From NCBI GenBank assembly GCA_036676195.1, contig JAKFDK010000063.1, positions 1-64,000 on the forward strand: a stretch of DNA of 64,000 bases. The letters run 5' to 3'. A model generated the notes under the pieces. The model was given only the letters and a program-made list of their open reading frames with translations. It did no database searches and was not told where the DNA came from. The stretch comes from JAKFDK01 sp036676195. GTDB lineage: Bacteria; Bacillota; Sulfobacillia; Symbiobacteriales; ZC4RG38. Of the stretch, positions 33,527 to 41,313 are shown piece by piece (the first letter of the stretch is position 1; every line of letters begins with the position of its first letter). The translations under genes were made by a program, and so were the position numbers.

Positions 33527-34788
33527 CCACCGAGACGAGCCTTGAACAGATCACCAGCCTGGCCCGCGCTGCCCGCCGGGCGGCTGCTCACCTGAACCTG
33601 GCCACAACGGAGCAAAAGAACGCGGCCCTGCGTGCCATCGCCCGGCGTCTGCGCGAGCAGGAAGTGGCGGTGCGGGCCGCTAACCAGGCGGATATGGCGG
33701 CTGCCCGGTCCGCCGGGGTGCCAGAACCCCTGATTAACCGCCTGGAGCTGACCGACAAGCGGTACACCGCCATGGTGCAGGGCGTGGAGGACGTGGCTGC
33801 CCTGCCTGACCCCATTGGTGAGGTCCTGGAGGAATGGACACGGCCCAATGGCATCCGCATCCGTAAGCAACGGGTACCCATGGGGGTTATCGGCATCATC
33901 TATGAGGCCCGGCCGAACGTCACTGTGGATGCGGCCGGCGTTTGTCTGAAGGCTGGCAGCGCTGCGCTGCTGAAGGGCGGCAAGGAGGCGGCCTGCGGCA
34001 ATGCGGCGCTGGTGGCCGTGATTCAGGCCGGCCTGACCGAGGTTGGACTGCCGGCGGCGGCGGCCGCCCTGGTGCCGGGCGGGCGAGAGGGGGCCACCGC
34101 CCTGATGCGGGCCGTCGGGCAGGTCGACTGCCTGATCCCGCGAGGTGGGGCGGGCCTGATCCGCAGTGTGGTGGAAAATTCCCGGGTGCCGGTCATTGAA
34201 ACCGGTGCCGGTGTCTGCCACGTATACGTGGATGCGGCGGCCGACCTGGAGATGGCCGCGAATATCATCGTGAATGCCAAAACGACCGGTACCGCTGTCT
34301 GCAACTCCGCTGAGACGTTGCTGGTGCACGCGGCGGCGGCCCCGGATTTCCTGCCTGCAGTGGCGGAGCGACTCCGGAGCCTGGGGGTACGCCTGCGCGG
34401 CTGCGAGTGTACCCGCGATCTGGTGCCGTGGGCTGAACCGGCCACCGAGGAGGACTGGGCGACGGAATACCTGGATTTGCTGCTGGCCGTGCGGGTGGTC
34501 GAAAGTTTGGATGCCGCGGTTGAGCATATCGGCCAGTGGGGAACGAGACATTCCGAAGCGATCGTTACAGGCGATGCCGCCGCTGCCGGGCGCTTCCAGG
34601 CGGCTGTTGACGCCGCAGTGGTATACTGGAATGCCAGCACCCGTTTTACCGATGGCGGTGAGTTCGGGTTTGGCGCCGAGATCGGCATCAGTACACAGAA
34701 ATTACATGCCCGTGGCCCGATGGGCCTGCGAGAGATTACCTCTTACAAGTACATCGTGTCTGGAGACGGTCAGATTCGACCATCATGA
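33523..34788 (+). CDS. proA: Gamma-glutamyl phosphate reductase
   Basis: A 421-residue aldehyde-dehydrogenase-fold enzyme reducing gamma-glutamyl phosphate to the semialdehyde with NADPH. It has PMGVIGIIYEARPNVTVDA, GKEAACGNAALV, LIPRGGAGLI, catalytic Cys in TGTAVCNSAETLLVH, FTDGGEFGFGAEIGISTQKL and GPMGLREITSYKY. All are typical of ProA. It is translationally coupled to proB. The third enzyme, ProC, is not in the window. Confidence 0.96.
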   Translation: MTTETSLEQITSLARAARRAAAHLNLATTEQKNAALRAIARRLREQEVAVRAANQADMAAARSAGVPEPLINRLELTDKRYTAMVQGVEDVAALPDPIGEVLEEWTRPNGIRIRKQRVPMGVIGIIYEARPNVTVDAAGVCLKAGSAALLKGGKEAACGNAALVAVIQAGLTEVGLPAAAAALVPGGREGATALMRAVGQVDCLIPRGGAGLIRSVVENSRVPVIETGAGVCHVYVDAAADLEMAANIIVNAKTTGTAVCNSAETLLVHAAAAPDFLPAVAERLRSLGVRLRGCECTRDLVPWAEPATEEDWATEYLDLLLAVRVVESLDAAVEHIGQWGTRHSEAIVTGDAAAAGRFQAAVDAAVVYWNASTRFTDGGEFGFGAEIGISTQKLHARGPMGLREITSYKYIVSGDGQIRPS

Positions 34789-34797
34789 AGGGGCCCG

Positions 34798-34943
34798 AGG
34801 GCCTGTTGAAAAAGGGTGGTGGGACTTCGTCCCTACCACCCTTTTTCATGGCATCTTCGGCAGTAACGTGGGCCGCCGATTCGTGCATGGACTTTGTCTA
34901 CCCCACCAATCATGAAGATTGGTGGGGATTTTCAACAGGCCCT
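34798..34943. mobile_element. MITE-like element, 146 bp with 15-bp terminal inverted repeats
   Basis: AGGGCCTGTTGAAAA (34798-34812) and its exact reverse complement (34929-34943) bound the element. Inside are a terminator-like hairpin (next entry) and a second hairpin, ACCCCACCAATC pairing with GATTGGTGGGGAT (about 34899-34928). It has no coding capacity. No target-site duplication is visible, so mobility is inferred from structure only. It sits directly after proA. Confidence 0.6.
34807..34847. terminator. Strong bidirectional terminator after proA
   Basis: GAAAAAGGGTGGTGGGA (34808-34824) pairs with TCCCTACCACCCTTTTTC (34830-34847) around CTTCG. It ends the proBA unit and lies within the MITE-like element. 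Confidence 0.82.
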
Positions 34944-35101
34944 TCGACCGGCGCCCTTATATGACCGATCTATGTGGGGTCGGAAAAATCTCGGGGTGTA
35001 CAAAGGGACGAGACCGGGTCACAGCGAAAGTTTGAGAAGAAGTTCACGATCAGGTGTAGCGGTAAGCATTCTGCCAATTCCGTCCGAAAGGGGGCGAGCC
35101 C

Positions 35102-35869
35102 TTGGCCGATGACAAGCAGATTACCATTCAGGCGGTAGACCGGGCTTTAGACGTTCTGCTGCTCTTTGCCGAACTGTCACAGGAGCCGACCAGTGAAGCC
35201 CGCGGCCTTGGGGTCACGCAAATCGGCGGGCGCCTGGACCTGGCGAAATCCACCGTACATCGGATTTTATCGACACTGGAGTCCAAGGGATTCTGCCGCC
35301 AGGACACCGCCACCGGGCGTTATCACCTGGGGCTGAAGGCACTGGAACTGGCCGGTGCTTATCTGGCGCAAAGCGATCTGGGTACTGCCGCCTACCCGGA
35401 GATGTGCCGCCTGCGTGACCTGGTGGAGGAAACGGTCACCCTCTATTTGCGCGACGGGACGGATCGGGTCCGGGTACAAAAGGCAGAAGGCAGGCACGGT
35501 GTGCGCCGGGTTGTGGGGCTGGGCCAGCGCCTACCTCTGCATCTGGGAGCGGCCAGCAAAGTCCTGCTGGCGTGGTTGCCGGACTATGAACGTGAGCGGG
35601 TGCTGGGAGTCATGCGCCTGCCTCCGCACTTTGACCTGACCGGCCTCAAGGCAGCTATTAAAGAAACCCGCCAGCTCGGATGGGCGTCTAGCGCCGAGGA
35701 ACGGGAAGAAGGGGTCGCCTCGGTGGCCGCTCCGATACTGGACCGAAACGGACAGGTGGTGGCTGCACTGGCCGTTTCCGGCCCGGTGCAGCGGTTCCAC
35801 GGCACCGCCGTTGACCGTTATGCGCAGGCGGCGATGGATGCGGCGCGCAATATCGGTATGCGGCTGTAG
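35102..35869 (+). CDS. IclR-family transcriptional regulator
   Basis: A 255-residue protein. Residues 8-75 are a winged helix (AVDRALDVLLLFAE, DLAKSTVHRILSTLESKGFC) and 90-250 the IclR effector domain (YPEMCRLRDLVEETVTLYL, LGQRLPLHLGAASKVLLAWL, GVASVAAPILDRNGQVVAAL). The central EGV-S-A motif is the family signature. TTG 35102 follows AAGGGGG. The ligand and targets are unknown; it stands alone between the MITE-like element and a Crp-type gene on the other strand. About 150 bases upstream hold no gene. Confidence 0.92.
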   Translation: MADDKQITIQAVDRALDVLLLFAELSQEPTSEARGLGVTQIGGRLDLAKSTVHRILSTLESKGFCRQDTATGRYHLGLKALELAGAYLAQSDLGTAAYPEMCRLRDLVEETVTLYLRDGTDRVRVQKAEGRHGVRRVVGLGQRLPLHLGAASKVLLAWLPDYERERVLGVMRLPPHFDLTGLKAAIKETRQLGWASSAEEREEGVASVAAPILDRNGQVVAALAVSGPVQRFHGTAVDRYAQAAMDAARNIGMRL

Positions 35870-35956
35870 GAGCCACCCGACAAGGCCGGAGCGTGGGTGC
35901 CGTGCTCACGCGGCTTTGCCGCGCCCCTGGGCAGGCATGGCTCTACAGTGCCGTGT

Positions 35957-36655
35957 TTACAGGCAGAATTGCTCAAGGGTTTCCGGTGCCAGGATGACGA
36001 CTTCACCACGCCCGCCCAGACGAATCAGGCGGCGGTCCTGCCATTCGCCCAGCAAGCGGTTGACCCGCTGGCGCGAGGCGCCGACCATACCGGCCAGATC
36101 GCCCTGGGTGATTGGAATGTGGATTTCCAGGCCTTCATTCGTTTGTTTTCCCCACCGGCGCCCCAGTTCGGTGAGCCGGCGGGCCAGACGCTGCGGTAAG
36201 TCCATGTAGAAAGCTTCTTCGACCTGGGCGTTCAGGGTGCGGATCCGATCGGCCAGTACGACGATCATTTCCACCGCCGCCGAGGGGGAGGAGGCCAGAA
36301 AGGCCAGAAAGTCTTCCCTGGGCAGTACCAGGACCTCGGTTGTCTCCAGGGCATACACCGAAGCGGACCGGGGGCGCCCGTCCAGCAACGCCAGCTCGCC
36401 AAAGAAGTCGCCCTCCCCCAGCAGGTTCATCACGGCTTCTTCACCGGACTCCAGCGGTCGAATCACCTTGACTTGGCCCGAGCGGATGAGGAAAAAGCTC
36501 TTGCCCAGGTCGTCCAGGCGAATGATCGCCTCGCCTTTTTTGAATTTACGGCTGTGCATGCGTCCGGCCAGCGCTTGCAGTTCCGAACTGGGCAGCGGTG
36601 CAAACAGCGGAATGCGTGTCAGCATTGCGAGCACCGTCGGGGCATCGTCGGCCAT
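35957..36655 (-). CDS. Crp/Fnr-family transcriptional regulator
   Basis: A 232-residue protein. Residues 15-130 form a cyclic-nucleotide-binding barrel whose phosphate cassette GDFFGELALLDGRPRSASV keeps the Glu, Arg and Ser used by cAMP-binding proteins; 155-225 is the HTH (TQGDLAGMVGASRQRVNRLL). No cysteine cluster is present, so it is not an Fnr-type iron-sulfur sensor. AGGAGG precedes ATG 36655. It is divergent from the fumarase operon, which may be its target (inference). Confidence 0.92.
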   Translation of the reverse strand: MADDAPTVLAMLTRIPLFAPLPSSELQALAGRMHSRKFKKGEAIIRLDDLGKSFFLIRSGQVKVIRPLESGEEAVMNLLGEGDFFGELALLDGRPRSASVYALETTEVLVLPREDFLAFLASSPSAAVEMIVVLADRIRTLNAQVEEAFYMDLPQRLARRLTELGRRWGKQTNEGLEIHIPITQGDLAGMVGASRQRVNRLLGEWQDRRLIRLGGRGEVVILAPETLEQFCL

Positions 36656-36804
36656 CTGGTGCGCCTCCTGTCCGAATCGTCGTTCAGGTCTGGGGCTGCA
36701 AATCGAGGTAAGGTGGGTATGTTAGCCAGGGGGCATGGGCCCGGGAAAACCGGTTACCGTTAGTTGCGACAGTACTTTCGGAGACTCTGGGCAAGCTGGA
36801 TAAT

Positions 36805-36812
36805 GCTATAAT
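36805..36812 (+). promoter_or_regulatory. Extended -10 promoter for the fumarase operon
   Basis: TGCTATAAT (36804-36812) contains a perfect TATAAT and the TG extension. No good -35 box is visible, suggesting dependence on an activator or on the extended -10. It lies about 115 bases upstream of GTG 36927. Confidence 0.65.
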
Positions 36813-36926
36813 AGGCCGTGGAGCGTACGCGGAGGGTGACAACGACGAAACCAGATGCCCCTCCGATTTCGCATCAGGTGTAGGAAAATTTCCAGAGAAC
36901 CTATATTCCCAAAGGAGGCATGATCA

Positions 36927-37775
36927 GTGGCTGTCCGGGAAGTACATGTGGACGAGATTGCCAACAAGATTGCCGCCCTCGTGATGGAGGCCAACTTTGT
37001 CCTGGAGGACGACGTCAAGAATGCTCTGGCCAGGGCCAGGAAGCAGGAAGAGGCGGCGGTGGGCCAGGCGGTGCTGTGCCAGTTGGTCGACAACTACACC
37101 ATCGCCGAGACTGAGCGGGTGCCCATGTGCCAGGATACGGGTGCAGCGATTATTTTCGCGGACCTGGGCCAGGACGTTCACCTTGTGGGCGGTGACCTGA
37201 CCGAGGCGATTAACCGCGGGGTTGCCAAGGGCTATACCGAAGGTTTTCTGCGTTTGTCCATGCTGAATGATCCGATCAAGCGGGTTAACACCAAGAATAA
37301 TACTCCGGCAATGATTCATTTGAACATTGTGCCAGGGGATAAAGTGAAAATCAAGGTAGATTGCAAGGGCGGCGGTTCCGAAAACATGTCCCAGCTCAAG
37401 ATGTTGCCGCCATCGGCCGGCTGGGAAGGCGTAAAGAAGTTCATCATCGACGTGGTGGCCAGCGCCGGCCCCAACGCGTGTCCGCCGGTTATTGTCGGGG
37501 TGGGCGTGGGCGGCACCTTTGAAAAGTGTGCGTTCCTGGCCAAAAAGTCCCTCCTGCGGGAAGTGGGCGCCCCCAACCCGGATCCGGAATGGGCAGCCCG
37601 TGAGCAGGAGTTGCTCGAAGAGATCAACAAGCTGGGGGTCGGCCCCATGGGCCTGGGTGGCCGGGTGACCGCCATGGCCGTGCATGTTGAGACCATGGGT
37701 TGCCACATTGTTGCCCTTCCCGTTGCCGTAAACATTGAGTGCCACAGCCACCGGCACAAGGAGGCGGTGATCTAG
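36927..37775 (+). CDS. Class I fumarate hydratase, alpha (N-terminal) subunit
   Basis: A 282-residue protein equivalent to the first part of iron-sulfur fumarases. Cys in RVPMCQDTGAA, KVDCKGGGSENMSQLKMLPP and ACPPVIVGVGVGG give the 4Fe-4S ligands and substrate region. It hydrates fumarate to malate together with the beta subunit, encoded two bases downstream. GTG 36927 is preceded by AAAGGAGG. This two-subunit oxygen-sensitive form is common in anaerobic or thermophilic Firmicutes and archaea; a tartrate-dehydratase role is less likely given the TCA genes nearby. Confidence 0.93.
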   Translation: MAVREVHVDEIANKIAALVMEANFVLEDDVKNALARARKQEEAAVGQAVLCQLVDNYTIAETERVPMCQDTGAAIIFADLGQDVHLVGGDLTEAINRGVAKGYTEGFLRLSMLNDPIKRVNTKNNTPAMIHLNIVPGDKVKIKVDCKGGGSENMSQLKMLPPSAGWEGVKKFIIDVVASAGPNACPPVIVGVGVGGTFEKCAFLAKKSLLREVGAPNPDPEWAAREQELLEEINKLGVGPMGLGGRVTAMAVHVETMGCHIVALPVAVNIECHSHRHKEAVI

Positions 37776-37777
37776 TC

Positions 37778-38341
37778 ATGGCTGAAACGCGTGTACATCG
37801 CATTACTACCCCACTGACCGACGAAGTCGTGGCGCAAATCCGGGCTGGTGACCAGGTACTGATTTCCGGTAAGGTGTATACGGCGAGAGACGCGGCCCAT
37901 AAGCGCATGGTTGACCAACTGGAGCGCGGCGAGGAACTGCCTTTCGATGTCCGCGGGCAGGTCATTTACTATGTCGGTCCCACGCCGCCCAAGCCGGGGC
38001 AGGTGATCGGTTCGGCCGGCCCCACCACGGCGTACCGGATGGACAAGTACACCCCGGCCATGCTCGCCCAGGGTGTGAAGGCTGTGATCGGCAAGGGATA
38101 CCGGAACCAGGAGGTTAAAGATGCCCTGGTGCAGTACAAGGGTCTTTACCTGGTGAGTACCGGTGGCGCCGGCGCCCTGCTGGCCAGGACCATCGCGGCA
38201 GCCAAAGTGGTGGCTTACGAGGACCTGCTGGCCGAGGCCATTCGCGAGCTGGAGGTGCAGGACTTCCCCACCATTTGCATCCACGACATTCACGGCGGCG
38301 ACCAGTATAGCGAGGGCCAGAAAGTCTGGCGCCGGGCCTGA
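37778..38341 (+). CDS. Class I fumarate hydratase, beta (C-terminal) subunit
   Basis: A 187-residue protein. ITTPLTDEVVAQIRAGDQVL, ISGKVYTARDAAHKRM (catalytic region), YYVGPTPPKPGQVIGSAGPT and STGGAGALLA are typical of the swivelling C-terminal half of class I fumarases. ATG 37778 has AAGGAGG upstream inside the alpha gene, so the two are coupled. Both end before a strong terminator, forming a two-gene operon. Confidence 0.93.
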   Translation: MAETRVHRITTPLTDEVVAQIRAGDQVLISGKVYTARDAAHKRMVDQLERGEELPFDVRGQVIYYVGPTPPKPGQVIGSAGPTTAYRMDKYTPAMLAQGVKAVIGKGYRNQEVKDALVQYKGLYLVSTGGAGALLARTIAAAKVVAYEDLLAEAIRELEVQDFPTICIHDIHGGDQYSEGQKVWRRA

Positions 38342-38368
38342 GGCAGGCACCGATAGCAAAAATAAGCC

Positions 38369-38400
38369 AGCGGAGGGGGATGTTCCCCTCCGCTTCCTTT
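38369..38400. terminator. Terminator of the fumarase operon
   Basis: AGCGGAGGGGGA (38369-38380) pairs with TCCCCTCCGCT (38384-38394), followed by TCCTTT. It lies between convergent genes; AATAAG on the other side gives a weaker minus-strand tail. Confidence 0.8.
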
Positions 38401-38407
38401 ATGACCT

Positions 38408-39787
38408 TCAGTGTTTTTCCGCCTTACGGGTGTACATGGCCTTGTCGGCCTCTTCCAGCAGTTCTGTCAGCCCGGTTGACTGGTCAGTGGCTGTGCTGAC
38501 GCCCCAACTGACAGAAGCTTGGGGCAAGATATGGGCCCAGTATTCCGAAAAGTGGTGCAGGGTAGTGACCAGTTGTTGCTCAACAGTCGCTTTCCACTGG
38601 CCGGGCGCCACCCAGAGCACGAACTCGTCGCCGCCGATCCGGTACACCTCGGCCTGAATCTGCTGCAGCCGGGCACCCAGATCAGCCAGCAACCGGTCGC
38701 CGGTCAGATGGCCATGGGTGTCGTTGACCTGCTTCAGCCTGTCCATGTCCAGAAACACCAGAGTACCCAGCTCCCTGCCCCGCATTGGGGCCATGTGCGC
38801 CCTTTTGGCCTCCCAGGCGGCTCGGTTCTGATTCCTGGTTAAAACATCCTGGTAATATCCGGGCGTGTTGCTCATGTCCTGCTCGTCCAGGCGAATGAGC
38901 GCGCTGAAGTCGTCCATGGGCAGCGAACTGGCGGCTCGGATCTTCTCGAGTTCACTGATCGGGATGGCGGCAAACATCTGCACAACCTTGGGACAGAACT
39001 GCTTTCCCTGTTCCGACTGGATGACCTGAACCGCTTCGGCCATCGTCATCGGGGCCGGGCGGTATGGCCGCGGCGATGTCATGGCATCAAAGGCGTCGGC
39101 CACGCTGAAAATGCGGGCAAGCAGGGGGATATCATCCCCCTGCAACTGGTCGGGATAACCGCTGCCGTCGTAGCGTTCGTGGTGGTGGCGGATTACGGTG
39201 ATGGCGTTGGCCAAAAAGGCGATATGCTGTACCATTTGCTGACCAATGACTACATGTTCGTTCATTTCGGCGCGTTCTTCCCAGGTGAGCGGCCCTGGCT
39301 TGAGCAGAATCTGATCCCGAATGCCGATTTTACCCAGATCATGCAGCAGTGCGCCCCAGGCCAGCGTTTGCAGTTGCCCGGAGTCCAATTGCAGCCGTTG
39401 GGCAATGGCGAGGCTATAACCGGTCACCCGACGGCTATGGCCGTAGGTTTCGCCGTCCCGCATGTCCAGTGCGGAGGTCAGGGCATGCAAAGTGCCCCGG
39501 TAGACCTCTTCCATCGCATAACGGAAACGGCGCTCCATGTCGGCTTTCTTACGTAGTTCTGATACACCGAAGTAATATAGCAGTCCCGCCAGGACCACGC
39601 CAGTCACGACCAGGGCAGTTGCCAGGAGCAAGGAGCTGTACTGCCTGGTGAGATCAGCTCCGGCGGTAGGAAAAAAGTTCCAGTAATTGCGGAGGCCGAA
39701 ATTGGCCGCAGCAGCAACGGCCCAGGCCAGCAAGAGGATCCCACAGGCCAGCCAGATAAGCCGTTCCTTTGTATCAAGTGACTTCAT
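38408..39787 (-). CDS. Membrane-bound HD-GYP phosphodiesterase plus GGDEF protein
   Basis: A 459-residue protein. Two membrane helices (about 9-28 and 53-73) flank a short outer loop of about 25 residues. The HD-GYP domain, about 95-280, has HSRRVTGYS, HDLGKIG (149-150) and HHHERYDGSGYP (210-212), all intact. The GGDEF domain, 340-455, has LDMDRLKQVNDTHGHLTGD and RIGGDEFVLW (385-389), also intact, with no RxxD inhibition site. It can therefore potentially both degrade and make cyclic-di-GMP. Its start overlaps the stop of the preceding membrane gene (ATGA), making it the last gene of the agr-like operon. Confidence 0.93.
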   Translation of the reverse strand: MKSLDTKERLIWLACGILLLAWAVAAAANFGLRNYWNFFPTAGADLTRQYSSLLLATALVVTGVVLAGLLYYFGVSELRKKADMERRFRYAMEEVYRGTLHALTSALDMRDGETYGHSRRVTGYSLAIAQRLQLDSGQLQTLAWGALLHDLGKIGIRDQILLKPGPLTWEERAEMNEHVVIGQQMVQHIAFLANAITVIRHHHERYDGSGYPDQLQGDDIPLLARIFSVADAFDAMTSPRPYRPAPMTMAEAVQVIQSEQGKQFCPKVVQMFAAIPISELEKIRAASSLPMDDFSALIRLDEQDMSNTPGYYQDVLTRNQNRAAWEAKRAHMAPMRGRELGTLVFLDMDRLKQVNDTHGHLTGDRLLADLGARLQQIQAEVYRIGGDEFVLWVAPGQWKATVEQQLVTTLHHFSEYWAHILPQASVSWGVSTATDQSTGLTELLEEADKAMYTRKAEKH

Positions 39788-40257
39788 TCTATGGGCCCCC
39801 GGTTACCCAGGCGTCGTTGTACAAAAAAGTACAAGCAAAGCAGGAGCGTCAGGGTGTTCGCCATCCAACCGCCGGCAAGGGTGAGCAAGGGATTGTTCAG
39901 GGTCTCGGCCAGGGAAAATCCCAGACTCACCATTACGGGTACACCGACGAGGCCTTCACCGATCACGTTGAGTAAGTGCGTCACCAGGGTACCGAGTACA
40001 GCCATCGACCAGCGGCCGCGGCTCACATGCTTGATCAGTACTGTGAGTAGGATCGCCTGCAGGGGCACGTGCATACCGAAGGGGCCTGGCAGCGCGCGGA
40101 AAACCGTTAGCGCAACTCCGGCCAGGGCACCGTAACCGAGCAGCGTGGGTGTAGGGACGGACCGTTTTTGCAGCGACAGGGCCGCATACAGAGCCAAAAT
40201 GTTGGAGGGAATGTTAAGTACGAACAAAATAATAAGTGCAGTCAGCCTGGCCACCAC
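39784..40257 (-). CDS. Five-helix membrane protein resembling an AgrC-type sensor domain without kinase
   Basis: A 157-residue protein, almost entirely membrane helices (about five), ending in a short basic tail. The pattern around VFRALPGPFGMHVPLQAILL, LGTLVTHLLNVIGEGLVGVP and the final aromatic helix recalls the N-terminal membrane domain of peptide-sensing GHKL histidine kinases, but no kinase domain follows. It is encoded between agrD and the HD-GYP/GGDEF gene and is coupled to the latter. A role as peptide receptor is inference. GTG 40257 is a weakly supported start. Confidence 0.7.
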   Translation of the reverse strand: MVARLTALIILFVLNIPSNILALYAALSLQKRSVPTPTLLGYGALAGVALTVFRALPGPFGMHVPLQAILLTVLIKHVSRGRWSMAVLGTLVTHLLNVIGEGLVGVPVMVSLGFSLAETLNNPLLTLAGGWMANTLTLLLCLYFFVQRRLGNRGPIE

Positions 40258-40308
40258 CCAACAAACAAGATAGCTGACGCCGGCAAGAACGAAGGCTAGA
40301 CCAGGAAG

Positions 40309-40431
40309 CTACTTTTCGAGAGACTTGGGCACCGGGGGCTGGTACCAGCCCCAAAAGCAGGCGCCGGCTACGCTGGCAAAGGCCAGAGAGGTCAGGGTAC
40401 CGGCTACAATAGCCAGGACATACTTTTTCAT
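40309..40431 (-). CDS. agrD: AgrD-like cyclic lactone autoinducer precursor, 40 residues
   Basis: A short gene directly downstream of agrB. Residues 1-24 are an amphipathic/hydrophobic leader (MKKYVLAIVAGTLTSLAFAS). Cys25 starts a core CFWGWYQPPVPKSLEK. The Cys followed by aromatic residues, then Tyr-Gln-Pro-Pro-x-Pro-x-Ser-Leu matches the cyclic lactone autoinducer family of Firmicutes, in which AgrB cuts after the core and forms a thiolactone with the Cys. A perfect AAGGAGGTGA site precedes ATG 40431. The overlapping frame starting at 40435 (MHEKVCPG) lacks these features and is rejected. Confidence 0.85.
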   Translation of the reverse strand: MKKYVLAIVAGTLTSLAFASVAGACFWGWYQPPVPKSLEK

Positions 40432-40435
40432 GCAT

Positions 40436-41062
40436 TCACCTCCTTGACAACCGTGTCAGCCAATCGTCGAAGCTATGTGCGAGCGCCTGTCCTGCCGGCG
40501 TCAAAGTAAACATCTGCAGAACAAATCCGGCCAGTGCCGGCGGCGTCCACCAGGCAGCGGCAGCGGCTCCAAGCGTCAGCGCAACCGTCAGTACGATCAC
40601 CAATCGGATACTCTGCCGCCGCAGGCGGACCCGGTGGGCTGGTCGGAGCGGACGAGTTTCGGCCTGTACCGGGGCATACCGCAGAACACCCAGCAGCCCG
40701 AGGCTGGCGACAATCACGACCAATACCACACGCAGCACTCCTGGCCAGGAGTTGAACAGCGAGCTGGTCAGATCGCCCAGAAACCCGCACAACAAAAAAA
40801 CTACCGCTGTTGCCAGGACACAGCGCAAGGGTGTGCGCAGATGTGCACCGCCGCTGGCATGGCGAAGCACGGCTGCCGTGGCCACGGCAATAACGGTTTC
40901 AGGGACGATACCGACTGCCAGGGCCAGGAGCAACGTGAGCAGGGCTGAACTACCGTTTTGAATGAAGGCCAGGGCACCAAAACTGAGCACTTCTCGTCGG
41001 TCTTCGTCCAGACCAAGCTGTACAGCCAGGTAAGAGGCCAGGGCAAAGGCTAACTTTTGCAA
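40436..41062 (-). CDS. agrB: AgrB-like peptide-processing membrane protease
   Basis: A 208-residue protein with about six helices. The catalytic His74 and Cys81 lie in RHASGGAHLRTPLRC, with the seven-residue spacing of staphylococcal AgrB (His77/Cys84). The GGAH and following Arg-Cys are the family signature. It cleaves the AgrD C-terminal tail and cyclises the peptide at the inner membrane. TTG 41062 follows a G-rich site. It is the first gene of the minus-strand unit agrB-agrD-membrane protein-HD-GYP/GGDEF. Confidence 0.92.
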   Translation of the reverse strand: MQKLAFALASYLAVQLGLDEDRREVLSFGALAFIQNGSSALLTLLLALAVGIVPETVIAVATAAVLRHASGGAHLRTPLRCVLATAVVFLLCGFLGDLTSSLFNSWPGVLRVVLVVIVASLGLLGVLRYAPVQAETRPLRPAHRVRLRRQSIRLVIVLTVALTLGAAAAAWWTPPALAGFVLQMFTLTPAGQALAHSFDDWLTRLSRR

Positions 41063-41206
41063 TTCGCACCCCCCCTGGCACTTTCAGGGGTTACCAAGCA
41101 CATGATTTGCTATGGGTACCAACTAATAATGAGTTTATCCGTTTCTTTCCGTAGTATCAATCATTTCTATCGAACTATTTGACCAAAGTTAAACTTGTTA
41201 ATGGAG

Positions 41207-41233
41207 TGATTCGCTGGCCAGCGCTATGAATCA
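41207..41233. promoter_or_regulatory. Dyad in the shared agrB / nuclease intergenic region
   Basis: TGATTC (41207-41212) and GAATCA (41228-41233) flank the perfect palindrome CGCTGGCCAGCG (41212-41223). The 250-base gap between the divergent genes is strikingly AT-rich. It is a candidate operator acting on either unit; no clear promoter could be fixed. Confidence 0.45.
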
Positions 41234-41313
41234 TTTATACAGAACCAATCGGGTCCGTTTTTCGTATTGGAATGTAAAAGGTTTAATTTTAAAGAGCTTC
41301 ACAAGGGGGAAGG

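Noticed and set aside
40214..40435. 73-codon frame beginning MHEKVCPG overlapping agrD
   Set aside because: It overlaps the 40-residue AgrD frame out of phase and lacks leader, core and Pro-rich tail.
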